A stretch of DNA of 64,000 nucleotides from Gari tellinella (Eukaryota; Mollusca; Bivalvia; Cardiida; Psammobiidae). Below, in pieces: positions 34,645-45,820 of the stretch. Where the stretch lies: assembly GCA_922989275.2 (NCBI GenBank), contig OV277857.1, forward strand, positions 46,105,083 through 46,169,082, given 5' to 3'. Position numbers and translations under genes: made by a program. The notes beneath the pieces are model-generated. The model was not told the origin of the DNA. It searched no databases and worked only from the letters and a program-made list of their open reading frames with translations. Position 1 is the stretch's first letter. Each line of letters opens with the position of its first letter.

Positions 34645-34890
34645 AATAGAATTGGAGAAGACGTTACTTTTTCCCGATAAACGCGTTTACGATCAAACTT
34701 ATATTTCCATTACAAACAGTTTTGAGACAGGTCAGACGCCGGGTCAGCCGGTGTCTAATCAGGCGCCAAACTGTTTGCCACTCAGATTAAAATGAATCGC
34801 TGAGAATATCAATAAATTGTAATTTTCTACGTTTTAGTGCGATGCGTTAGTGTTTCGTTTAAACGGGAAAGAATGACGTCTTCTCCACTG
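34645..34890 (+). mobile_element. C-family MITE, diverged
   Basis: Left end decayed (TTGGAGAAGACGTTAC), right end CTTCTCCACTG followed by TA. Core around GACGCCGGGTCAGCCGG. Confidence 0.7.
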
Positions 34891-35051
34891 TATAAAGTGG
34901 ACCGTAGAATTTATTGGAAACTGGAGTAATCCATGTGAAGTCTCGGGAATTGAATAGTTAGGTATTATAATAGCATTACAGAAGAGCTATTTTAGAACTA
35001 CTGTGCTTTCGATTTAAAAGAAAGACCAATTTTGCAAAAACGCACTTAAAT

Positions 35052-35262
35052 ACAGTGGAGAATACGTTATTCTTCCCCCGTTTAAACGCAAATGAAACGC
35101 AAACACGTAGAAAATTCCATTATTTTTACTTTTCTGAATGTCGGTTTTAACCCTTTGATGTTGGTGTTACCCGGCGTCTGATCTGGACCTAAACTGTTTT
35201 CAATGGAAAAAATAGATTTGGCGTAAGTGTTTACGCGTTTATTTGTAAAACACTGTGGCCCA
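35052..35262 (-). mobile_element. C-family MITE, decayed
   Basis: CAGTGGAGAATACG at the left; the hairpin core has lost its left arm (only ACCCGGCGTCTGATCTGG... remains). Confidence 0.6.
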
Positions 35263-35284
35263 TTTGTAGATTTTAAAGACGGCT

Positions 35285-35527
35285 GGGGCCCGTTTCATAA
35301 AACTTCGTACGACAAATGTTGTCGTAAGTCAGATTATAAAACTCTCAATAAGTATTTATTTCTCCATCTTATCCTGTCTTGTGACATCTTTTTGGAATCG
35401 TCTTAAAAAGGCGATTCCAAAATGGTGTCACAAGACAGGATTCGATAGAGAAATCAGAGACTAAATGTATTTTAAAGTTTTGACTTACGACAACATTTGT
35501 CGTAAGAAGTTTTATGAAACGGGCCCC
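35285..35527. mobile_element. K-family MITE, complete (243 bp)
   Basis: Terminal inverted repeats GGGGCCCGTTTCATAAAACTT ... GTTTTATGAAACGGGCCCC; inner pair GACAAATGTTGTCGTAAGTC; central hairpin TCCTGTCTTGTGACA ... TGTCACAAGACAGGA. Confidence 0.85.
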
Positions 35528-35585
35528 AGAAGGTTAAACATTTGACTGCTGATCGATACTTTACTGATTTTTGCAAAACAAATTA

Positions 35586-35791
35586 CAGTAAAACCTCGCT
35601 ATTACGACCACTAAATTATTTTAATTATTAGGGTGTTTACGATAGGTGACCGCTTAAAGCAAGGTGACAGTGAAACAGAAAGCTCCTATAGGAGCTTTCT
35701 GTTTCACTGCCACCTTGCTTTAAGCTGTCACCTGTCTATTAGACACTCAATTAGCATTCGTTTTAGTGGTCGTAATAGCGAGGTTTTACTG
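35586..35791 (+). mobile_element. B-family MITE (206 bp), young copy
   Basis: CAGTAAAACCTCGC ... GCGAGGTTTTACTG with TA on both sides. One base differs from 23627-23832 (AAGGTGAC here, AAGATGAC there). Hairpin core 35653-35724. Confidence 0.93.
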
Positions 35792-35993
35792 TAGATCCAG
35801 ATCAGATGTCTGACCGGGATCCAAACTGGTTGACACTCGTCTTTAGTTCAATACTTAAAACATGTATTAATCTATTTTTCACAAGATTTGCAGACGACTA
35901 CTTCGACGTCTCATCTGGATCCAAACTGCTTAGTATTTTCTTGGAAGTTCTTAATTATTTCTAAATTATAGTAGCCGAAAACAATAATCTTAA

Positions 35994-36198
35994 CCCTTAT
36001 CCTGCGGTGATGTCGTTTGCTTCGAAATTGTCATCTGCAGTTTTTGTTAAATGTAGATATTTAACTTTTTTAAGGAAAGAAACCTAAAGACGAGTGTCAA
36101 ACAGTTTGGATCCAGATCAGACGCCGCGTTACGCGGCGTCTTATCTGGATCTAAACTGTTTGCAAAAATCAATAAAGTCGCGACCATTAGGCAAAGGG
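35994..36198 (+). mobile_element. F-family MITE, uninterrupted (205 bp)
   Basis: TTAA at 35990-35993 and 36199-36202; ends CCCTTATCCTGCGG ... GCAAAGGG. Core 36098-36163. It serves as the empty-site reference for 3299-3751. Confidence 0.87.
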
Positions 36199-36564
36199 TT
36201 AACATTACCACAGCTTACAAAATGTGCAAATTAAACGCTCATAGCAAAAAGATAAAAAAAAACTGAAACTATAGTTGAACTACCTTAGTCTACACTGTTT
36301 GTATAATACGAACGAAAAAGCAATGTTGAGTAGTTTTTAACCCATCTCTGCCTGGACATGGCAACGAACTCCACAATACTCTTAATATGAATTTGCAGGT
36401 ACAATCATGTAGACATTCATTCATTAAAACCTAAAACTTTCATTACAAATATAAATTTATACAAGCTTTACATGTAATGATGATCTAACGACACTGCAAT
36501 GTTTGCCCAATCAGTAGTGGTAAATGGGGGGGTACGGATCCTCAACTTTTGAAAAATCTTCAAG

Positions 36565-36740
36565 TTTCAAGATGGCGCTGGTTTTTCAAGATGGCGCTGG
36601 ATTTTCAAGATGGCGCTGTTTTTTCAAGATGGCGCCTTGTTTCAAGATGGCGCCCTCTTTTCAAGATGGCTCTCGTTTTATGAAAAAGCTTCTTTAGGGT
36701 ATGTGGTGGAGCGATCTTCACTTTTTCCAAGATGGCGACC
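36565..36740 (+). promoter_or_regulatory. Cluster of CAAGATGGCG motifs (YY1-like)
   Basis: Six exact copies of CAAGATGGCG plus one CAAGATGGCT lie within about 170 bp on the plus strand, most about 20 bp apart and separated by T-rich spacers. The core AAGATGGCG(G/C)C is the established binding consensus of the zinc-finger factor YY1. The next recognised gene start is 1.6 kb downstream (38303), so a link to it is only possible. It could also simply be a short tandem repeat. Confidence 0.5.
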
Positions 36741-36886
36741 TTGTTTGAAAATGAATCCGTTTTATGAAGAAGCCTTCATTGTGTATGCTGGGAGCCATCG
36801 TCACTTTTGTCAAATAGTGACGTAGGGGGAGCGATATTCACCTTGATGAAGCTGGCTCCATTTTTCCAAAAAGCGGTCTTCTGCTC

Positions 36887-36956
36887 ACATGTGTGTGTGT
36901 GTGTGTGTGTATGCGTGTGTGTGTGTGTGTGTGTGTGTGTAGAGGGGGGGGGGGGG
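36887..36956. repeat. (GT)n microsatellite and G run
   Basis: About 23 GT units with two interruptions, then about 13 G. Confidence 0.9.
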
Positions 36957-37019
36957 TCATTACGTTTATAGAGCTGACACCTTTTTACAAATAAAACCTT
37001 TGTTGGTTTTGTGTTAGGA

Positions 37020-37145
37020 TAATTTATCATTTGTACAACTCCGACACCTTTTTCTATGTTAAAATAAAGCTGACACCTTTATTCTACGAAAAAATAAAGC
37101 GGACACCTTTATTCTATCAAAAAATAAAGCTGACACCCTTTGTAT
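37020..37145 (+). repeat. 33-bp tandem repeat
   Basis: AATAAAGCTGACACCTTTAT and variants (AATAAAGCGGACACC) recur about four times. From 37146 to 38300 I find only a decayed A-type hairpin at about 37565-37665. Confidence 0.65.
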
Positions 37146-38302
37146 GAACATAATCCATTTGTTAATTTTGTTAGAGGTGGGGTCTATCTTCATGTTTACT
37201 TAAACTTACACTTTTGTTATGAAAAAAGCGTTTGTTGCTTTTTTTGGAGCGATTGTCATTTGTATAATGTTGGTACTTTTTATGAAAAAATAAGATTGCA
37301 CAGTGATTCACAGTTTTCTCTGAAAAAGCTCTACATAGGAGACGGGGAAATAATCGACCTATAGGGTTGGGTGCTTAGTTAGGGTTTTCTTCCCTCCTCA
37401 CAGCGTTATAATTCTATCTCCAATGCCTTAACCAATCTAAAGAACTTTTAAGATAAAATTCAAGCCGACGTTAATTCTCTCTGGAGATACTACTCTGGCT
37501 AACATAACATACAATCAACCCTGTAGTAAGCGAGCATGTTTGAAGAACAAAACTGAACGTAAAAGGCAGTTTAGCCATTAGCCTACTGCGGATAAGAAGT
37601 AATGTAGAATCCTCCCATAGGAGCCTTCTGCATTACTCCCCACTGGCATTAATTTATAACTTGTCATTTATGCCGCCTCTGCTTCTTCAAAATATGGACG
37701 CCTAAGAAAGGTTTCACTGTACACAAAAGGTGCTTCAGTCACTAACAAAATGTCCACCACCTTGTGCGTTAATCAATCGTACTTGGTATATATTGTGTTT
37801 TAAAGTTTACCTACTGTTAGAGTCTTCAATATCTTACAGATGTTCATGAAAATACTATGAACTGGTTATATAAATATCTAGTGTGTTGATTGTAAATATA
37901 TCTCTCGCAATACTTGTATAGGTAATTGAGTCTCTCAGATCGGACATTTGAATATCATGTTTCTTATGAAACAGCGTCGAGAACAAAAATATATACTAAT
38001 AATCCTTTATGATGATCCTGAATATACTTTAAATTGATGTTATATCAAGAGGTAATTCCACGAGATTGGAATTAAAATGGTGTGTTTGGTCTACAAAACC
38101 CCAAATTGTTTGATCCCCAATCACACTATATGTAAAACGTAGTTTGTAAAATGTTTCCAATAACCTTGCAACTGAAAAAGTTATAGCAGATGTCCATTTC
38201 AGATTTAATGGTACCATCATCACTGAGTTCAAACCTACATTAAGTCGTTGAGATGTATATATATGAAACTAAATTTAACTCTCACCCTTTTTCTAATCTC
38301 CG

Positions 38303-40367
38303 ATGGATAGCAACCAAATCATCAACGCTTTAGTAGATTACAGGGCTACCTCTTGTAATCTGCTTAAGGAGAAGGCAGAGCTGGAGAAAAAAGTATGTAT
38401 ATATTTTTATTCTATAAACCTATTTTTAAATTACTCTCTAACTAGTTCAATAAAAATAGTTTCAATCTACCTAGCAAAGAAAATAATTTCTGCAGATGTG
38501 ATATAAAAATCTTCTCTCACTGTCTCTCTAAAAAGTAGATAATTGATGTAAATGAAGCTAAGTGATTTTCTCTCCTCTATCTAGATAACGGAGTTGGAAA
38601 CAAAACCCCAATTCCAAGCCGAAGCCTACCGGAAACTGCAACGTAGGCATGATGTTCTCTATACTGTTCTAACACAGTTAATGAGAAATTCCAATGCACT
38701 TAACCTTCAGGTGAGAAAGATTTCATTGTATGGTGCGCACTGTTTACCTATGTTCACGATTAGTGGATACTAGATGCTTATGAGTTAATCATTGAATAAC
38801 TTAAAAAAACAGCCCTAATTTATTTAGGTCTTAAAGTAGCAGCATAATCCAATGTCTGTGAGTAGCTCCTTTTAACCTTACTCTCAGCTTTCGAATTTCA
38901 TGTGTATGTTGAGGAGTCTATATTGTGCTGATACCTATATTGTTGCTAAAAGTTTGTTGTGTAGCTAATGTAAATATCAAGGGAAGTAACCATATCTGTG
39001 TGACACTTTGATTCTGAAGTCATTACCCCCGTGGACTTGCTATGCATGTCTCACTATTGATTGATATAGTCTAAACTTTAGATGTATGTTATCATAATAT
39101 CTAGTTAAATGAATATATTGACTTATATCACTAAATAAAAAAAATCTTTATATTTAGAATAATGTGTAATTTGGCTTCATGAGGTACATTGTTAGAATTA
39201 ATAAATGTATCAAAGGTTTATTCAAAAAGTACTGAGGTAAGGTCTTTAACACAAATGCTTGTAACTACACTTCTGTTATCCTAACCACTCTCTTTAGCCT
39301 TCCATGGTATATGTTTTCAATATGTTACAGCAACTTGCTCTTTGACTTTCAACTTGCCATAACCTACAACCTGTTTTAAACCTAACATAATTAGCATTTT
39401 CTAGTGGTTGTATTACAGAGGTTGTACTGTAGTTAATCTCAATTACAGTAAAAGTATCTAAACATCTTTTCTTTCATACCACAGTCAAAAGAACATCAGA
39501 AAAAGAAGCTGGGTAAGTTAACCTATTTCACATTTTATCTAGTACCTATGGTAAAACATTTTATAAAACATAAAAAAGTATAAGAACAAGTTCCTCTAAG
39601 CAGCAGTCATCTGTAACCATAACCTCTAATAACAGTAGGAAAACATTTTGGTTCTAGATGAGACAGTTAATAACTCAAAATCTCATTAGGATCCAAACTG
39701 TTGTCATTCCCCTCAAGTAGACAAAACAATACTGTAAATAGCTGTAATACATATAATGAACTCTCAAAATCAGAGTAGAAAATGAAGATTCTTTCAATAA
39801 TAGGATTTCTTTTTACATTTATGTTATCGTACAGGAACAACCAGTCGTAACCATTGAACGCCATCCCCAAATTGAGAGAATGGCTAAAGTCATCAGGTAA
39901 AAGTTGTTTTATCATTTAATCATAATGATGTTTCAACTGTTTGGTGAATATCTGGATAAAGTTAAATGATTAGAATAAAGTATAACAAGTGTAAAACAAT
40001 TCAAGTCCTAAAAAATCAGTTTGTAAGTAATATGTTATATAAGATTTAATACAGAACTCTAGATAAGAAGGAGTAAACTGAACAGATGCAACATTTTCTC
40101 ATTTATTTCAATATCAAATCCTTGAGTGTCACTACTACATTAGGACCGTCTTAAGGAGGCGATTCTAATGAGTACTAACACCATAGGGTTAAATACACAA
40201 ATAAGGATTTTAGATTTTGACATACTTCCCTTATCCGAAGCTCTGTTAAAAGATGTGAATGGTTAGAGAGGTAATATTGTTTTCACCATTGTAGGTTGGA
40301 TGCTATAAAACAGGAGCCCCAGCCAACCACAGAGGCCAACCACAGTTTACATACAGACTACATGTAG
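38303..40367 (+). CDS. Small coiled-coil protein, five exons, 122 residues
   Basis: Exons 38303-38392, 38585-38710, 39485-39512, 39845-39896 and 40295-40367. All introns are GT-AG with good pyrimidine tracts (donors GTATGT, GTGAGA, GTAAGT, GTAAAA), and the reading frame is kept through every junction to TAG at 40365-40367. The protein is soluble and charged. Residues about 20-70 (LLKEKAELEKK, then ITELETK...YRKLQRRHDVL) look like a coiled coil. A basic patch, KEHQKKKL, and an acidic/proline tail, IKQEPQP, follow. At exon 4 a second AG ten bases upstream (39834) would shift frame and stop after eight codons, so only the 39844 acceptor gives the long form. AATAAA lies at 40661. An E-family MITE sits in intron 4. 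I do not recognise the family. The start could be internal if further 5' exons exist. Confidence 0.65.
40053..40246. mobile_element. E-family MITE in intron 4
   Basis: Ends CAGAACTCTAGATAAG ... CTTATCCGAAGCTCTG; hairpin AGGACCGTCTTAAGGAGGCG. Diverged from 3889-4082. Confidence 0.7.
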
Positions 40368-40414
40368 TTGTGTGTTTATAATAAGCAAGAGTAAATTAAA
40401 TTCAAATTCTTTAG

Positions 40415-40616
40415 CAAACATCTGTGTTTTAACCAAAAAAAAATCATATTAAATTTTCTTCAAAATTCCTATGCAAAAAGAATAACAAACAATTTCAAAT
40501 GCTAAAAACAGTTTGCCTCCTGATGAGATCCTTAGCTACTCATCATCTCATCTGAAACCATAGTGTTTTCGAAAGCGTATCAACAATACACTAGTAGAGT
40601 GTTGAATAGTAAATAA
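40415..40616. repeat. T-family MITE, decayed copy
   Basis: Shares AACAGTTTGCCTCCTGATGAG-type core and the TAGAGTGTTGAATAG end with the intact copy at 40732-40936. Confidence 0.55.
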
Positions 40617-40731
40617 CTATCTTTTTTACACATTTGTACAAAGCATTAGACTTCACTCAAAATAAAATATAATGAAACATAATATGTGTTGTCTTGCTAT
40701 GTGTAAATTTTTTCCTATCAGCCCTGTTTAA

Positions 40732-40936
40732 CCTCCAGCACTCTAATGCAAAGTGTCACCTGTGTTTTAACAGATAAAAAATCCATATGGATTCTCTTCA
40801 AATTTCCTGTAATCAAACCAAATCAAAATGTTAAAAACAGTAGCTCTCTAATGAGATGTCTAGCTACTCAACAGCTCATCTGAACCTATACTGTTTGAAA
40901 AAGCTTATAACAAATAGGCTGTTAGAGTGCTGAATG
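40732..40936 (+). mobile_element. T-family MITE (205 bp), TTAA target
   Basis: TTAA at 40728-40731 and 40937-40940; ends CCTCCAGCACTCTAA ... TTAGAGTGCTGAATG. Core AATGAGATGTCTAGCTACTC ... GCTCATCTGAAC. Confidence 0.75.
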
Positions 40937-40974
40937 TTAAATAAGTCACAGAACTACCAACAACCCACTCATCC

Positions 40975-41640
40975 TATCACAGATTTTAAAATGTACAAAG
41001 CATAAGGCTCTACCAGTTCACTACTGGAATTAAAAAATAGTAAAAACTGGTCTACAATGTTCACCTAAAAGATGCCTTATACAATCACATATACAGGTGA
41101 CTGTATAATGTGGGATAACAGTAATAGGGAAAAACTTTCTGCAATAATGTTATTCTGCATTACTGTTATTCTGCATTACTGTTATTCTGCATTAAGCAAT
41201 CAACTCCCACCATGTAATCTCCAATATCTAATTGAGTGAAAATTGTAGAGAGATTTCACTGTAACTATGAAAAACCCAGCTGTCCTATCACAGATCATAA
41301 AATGTACAAAGCATTAGGCTCTACCAGTCTTCATGTAAAAGATAATTTACACAAGTGGCTGTAAAATGTAAGATGAAAGTAACAGACAAAGAAGTTATGT
41401 CTAAACTTCCATTTTTCATTATGCATCCAATACAGTCATTTCAACAATTGACTGAATAATGCGAGAAAAAAGTAATAGGTACAGCTGTTTCTGTAAATTA
41501 CCTTATTCTAAAGTAAGCATCCTATCACAAAATATAAATTTTACAAAGCATTAGGCACTACTAATTGACTATTGGAATTCAAAAATAGTAAAACCTGTCT
41601 ACAGTTCTCACTTAAGGTACTTCCCATGTGCGCTTAGTTT
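40975..41640. repeat. U repeat, three diverged tandem units
   Basis: TCCTATCACAGATTTTAAAATG starts units at about 40974, 41282 and 41519, each with TACAAAGCATTAGGCTCTAC. GTAGAGAGATTTCACTG near 41248 recurs at 43712, beyond the H element, so H interrupts another copy of U (about 42680-42751 and 43698-43735). 41640-42440 has no recognisable feature. Confidence 0.6.
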
Positions 41641-42444
41641 CCATACAAGTTGTTATGAAACTTTCATGAAGAATGATAATAGCCTAAGAAACAATGTGTG
41701 AAAATATAGGCAAAATTTATCGTGTGGTTTGTCTTTAAGGTCTCTTTTTCTGACAAAAACCTGGTTTTTTGATGATCTTATTTTTCTAAAAAATAAATAA
41801 AGCTAATGCCTATAAATCTCGCCCAAAAAGTAGTCCACAACATTCATTACAAGAAAAGCTAAAAACATTTTGAATAAAGGTGTTCAGAAAGATGTTATCA
41901 GCTATTTAACTTTTGCAAAATGCTAACAAATTGAAATTACCAAAAACTGACTCATTCAATGTATATTTGTTTTCATTTTATTCAAATATATGGTTGATGA
42001 AATAGTTAGTCTGAAAAAATTAGAAAATATTACAGTCAGGATTTGTTGTAATAACAGATTTTCTTATTAAACTGTGGGATATTTGAAGTTGAGATATAGT
42101 TACCCACCCTAAAATTAAAACTCAGTCATTAAAATGCATTATTATTTATTCATGGACTTGCATACAAGGTAAATTATATCGTTTAAACATAATAATAATG
42201 GGCAATATCGATCTTGACGTTTTGATAAGCTTCAATGTGTGGCTTTATAGTTCCATCGAATCGTATACATGTATACATATTTTATTGACTTGTAAGTCAT
42301 TAAACTAAAACGTACATGTAAGTGGACATAATATTTGGACCGTACATAAAATCACTAATTCTAATCAACGAAGCCTAACATAATATGTCTCTTGATCACT
42401 GCATTATAGATTGACAAGTCAATACATCCGACACTTAAAAAAAA

Positions 42445-42525
42445 TATTTGGATCGGATGGGTCTCGAACCTATGACCTTTCAATTATTTGTCAATCACTC
42501 TACTGTCTGCGCTATGAAGGATTAT
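42445..42525 (-). other. tRNA-like sequence (pseudogene or SINE head)
   Basis: The minus strand shows an A-box-like TAGCGCAGACAGTAGAGTG and a perfect B box GGTTCGAGACC at the usual spacing, then a T run on that strand. The acceptor arm does not pair. Confidence 0.5.
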
Positions 42526-42751
42526 ACTAAATACTATCAACATTTCCTTTATAAAAAATTTCTAGTATAATCACGTGCGGAAAAAGTCTATGTCGTCAAG
42601 ACGCATATCCGCTCGCCCGCAAGACCGACTTCCGTGAGCCAAAGGGCTTAAAACCTGATATAGATGACTGTCTAAACAAGAATAAATAAACACACAGAGC
42701 TGTTCTGCATTATCTTTGTTCTTCTCTAAACAATCAACTCCTCCCCCTTAA

Positions 42752-43693
42752 GGGTGAATCCAACCCATAAGCGATTTTTTCGAAGTATCAAACTTTTTTT
42801 CTATCATTGTTTTTTGGAAGAGCTATTTATGATGAATGAAAACATGGCAAAAAAAATATATGGTGGTGTCCTTTCTTTTGAGCTACAGGGATTTGAAAAA
42901 GGTATGTCAAATTTGGACTTTCTCTCTCAAATTTTACCCATTCAGAGTACAAGCTTCAGTAAAATCTATTTTAATTGAAAACAAACATGGTATTTTGGGT
43001 TTTCATTATTTATTTCATGTCTATGGTGGTATTTTCACATATAGAAACCAAATTTAGACAAAGCAGGCACTAGGTTTGAACAATATGGATTCTCGAATAT
43101 CAAAAATATGCTTTTTATAGGGCATGATTTTATTAGATTTTTTATTTTATGAAAAAAAAGTAAAAAAGTTTGTAAATGAAATAGTTCTAGTATTAAACTT
43201 TTTCTTATATTCTACCAAATGAAAGCCAGTGCAAAGGCAGTTCAAAATATGAAAAGAAATTGAAAGGTCAGTGTTGAAAATTTTGAGTTATTAAAGTAAA
43301 AAGAGTTATCTCCCCTTACAAAATTTACCAAAAAAGTACCATATCGATGATATTTAGGGCTTTATAAATTTCACATTTGGTGCCTGTTTTCTCTTAAATT
43401 AGTTTTTGTATGAAGAAATACTACCATAGATAGGAAATAAATAACACAAAACCAAATTATCATATTTGTTTTCAATTAAAATGGATTTTATTGAAGCGGG
43501 CTGTTTGAAAAGGACAAAATAAGAGAAAGTGGGTGGGGTAAATTTTACATGGCCATGGAGCCAACTGTTGTTCACCAAAATGTACACTTTTTCTATTTTT
43601 CATTCATCTTAAATAGCTCTTCAATACAAAACCATCATAAAGTGTTTTCATATACTTTGAAATTTTCTTAAATTCATGACATTGATACACCCC
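42752..43693. mobile_element. H-family fold-back element (942 bp), TTAA target
   Basis: TTAA at 42748-42751 and 43694-43697; ends GGGTGAATCC ... GATACACCCC. The two halves are reverse complements over most of their length (for example TCAGTAAAATCTATTTTAAT near 42956 against ATTAAAATGGATTTTATTGA near 43475). Sister at 56522-57676. Confidence 0.82.
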
Positions 43694-43979
43694 TTAATAT
43701 CCGGTGAGCATTGTAGAGAGATTTCACTGTTTATATTGAACAGTAAACAAAACTACTTAACCCATTTACCCCCCCCCCCCTTCCATTGTACATTAAAAAA
43801 ACAGAAAAACACACAATTATTTCTAAAATTTGTGATAGAATTTTTGTTGTTGAAAATGAGTTATTGTTTTATTTTTTCAGAAAGTTAAGCTGTTGAGCCA
43901 ATAAGTTTCATCACTTGAAAACTTAACTAAAATTGCAAAATATTTTAAGTCCCATTAAAAAACGACACCCAATGTCAGC

Positions 43980-45820
43980 TCGTGAACTACGTTATATTAT
44001 CAGTGAACATAAGCACAAGCTACACAAAGAATTAAAACACACCAACAGTCAATGTCCTTTTTTTAACCTTTATTTAACTCTTTTAACAAACTATTTCAAT
44101 AGAAATTTTTTTTATGAAAGAATATTTTTTCTATGGAATGCACATGTGAAAATATTTATGAAAGGTATTTCTTATTTTCTTATTATTTGCAAAATGTTCT
44201 TGGTGATGCTACACGTCTTGCAAATGCATTGCATAAGTTCAACACTGTACTACATGTTTAGAAAACCTATACTATGTTGTGGGATGAAAATCGAGACAAC
44301 AGCAGGTGCCTTGTATATTACAATTGTAAATGGTAACGTAGTTCACAATATTGTATATTTCAGAAGATGAAGTTATTCTTTGAAAATAATAATCCTGGCA
44401 AAATGGTACGCATCGCTCATTTAATAAAATCAAACAACTTAGATCTACCATATATACCCTTAACAGTTCTGACACAAAAAAAATAATAATATTTTTTGCT
44501 GTCGGAATGCATGGTTAATTATTTCAAATTATTTTAGTAGTTGTCTGAAATCATAGAAATAGTAAAAAATAGATTGTGAATTAAGTATTTGTTCACCTCC
44601 TACCAATATGACCGAACATCAAAACTAATCTTCGACATCTTCAAACTACTGATGCTTTCAGATGCTGATGAAAGTTTGATTAAGCTGACTGTAAATAGAA
44701 GTTTCAATTTAATTATATGGGATAATTATCTTGAACTTTCGCCTCTAATAGCATCCAATTATTTGCCTCTCTCTATATATACTTTAAAAACATACTTTAA
44801 CACTGATACTTTTTACACGCCAGGTCACTGACACAACATTACAGCATAATTGAGGAGCCCCGCCTATTTTCATCATTTACTTCGAATTAATAGTCTAGCT
44901 CTGCCTATAGATGTACATTTATATCCATTTATATAAATGATATATCTTAAGACAAAGCACTGGGAAATAGACAATCTAGCTTGCAAATAACATGATCGGC
45001 CGAGCACACTGTTTTGACAAGCATAAATGGAGGTAAGAGACAGTTGGTTCATGTGATTATCCAATTTTCTGAAATTATATGCAGTTCCAAAGTGCATATA
45101 TGAACTACGTTACTTTCTGTGAACTACGTTACCAAATATAACTTGGTCGCTGTTCACTATGCCTAATTGTAATCTTACTCTAGTTGCATTTCAATACAGA
45201 GTCATCATTTTATGTTATATGATAGTCAATATAATTTAGTTTAGTGACGGGTAGCGATATTTTATTAAAAATTTAGAAGAACGGTAAAATTCTCACTATT
45301 CAAATCAATTTTTTCTATAGGAGCGCTCCACTGATCCCCCACATTCGTTGACACTGTGCACTGTGTATAGTTTTAGGTGTTTACATACATCAATCCTCGG
45401 TAGAATACACTCCTTGTTGAAAAATGGGTGCACATATATATTGCCGGTATCGTAGTTCACGGTAACGTAGTTCACGCGGGTTAAGAATATGTTGCCAGAA
45501 TTCAACGTATCAAGAATGGGAAAATTTGTTTTGGCTTTAATAAGGATATCTCCCTAGTATACTCTTGCTGACAAAATAACATTAACATACTCTTCTTGCA
45601 TAGTACAATATAGCATGGTAACGTAGTTCACTGAAATACACATAATTTTAATATCTCTGAAATACCATGAAATATATTCTTTAAACCATAGAGCATGTTA
45701 ACAATTTCTTATTTTGCATGATTTTTAATTCAATTTCCTATTTCAGGGAACCGTAATTGTTGTATTTTGCATAAATTATTATTATACAACACATACTTTA
45801 AATTGGTAACGTAGTTCACG
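43980..45820. repeat. P element: repeated GTGAACTACGTTACC motif
   Basis: The 15-mer or close variants occur at 43982, 44332, 45101, 45119, 45449, 45461, 45617 and 45805, in both orientations, separated by AT-rich sequence. 45540-45820 is the reverse complement of 62670-62960, so this is a dispersed element. No convincing reading frame. Confidence 0.6.

Noticed and set aside
36610..36825. 71-codon frame over the CAAGATGGCG cluster
   Set aside because: It is a translation of the tandem motif (FQDGAL repeats) and contains no domain.
42445..42525. Functional tRNA gene
   Set aside because: A and B boxes are good but the acceptor stem does not pair. The same applies to the sequences at 46600 and 63276.
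44000..45820. CRISPR-like array in the P region (short repeats separated by unique spacers)
   Set aside because: The motif occurs in both orientations at very uneven spacing in eukaryotic DNA; no cas genes.
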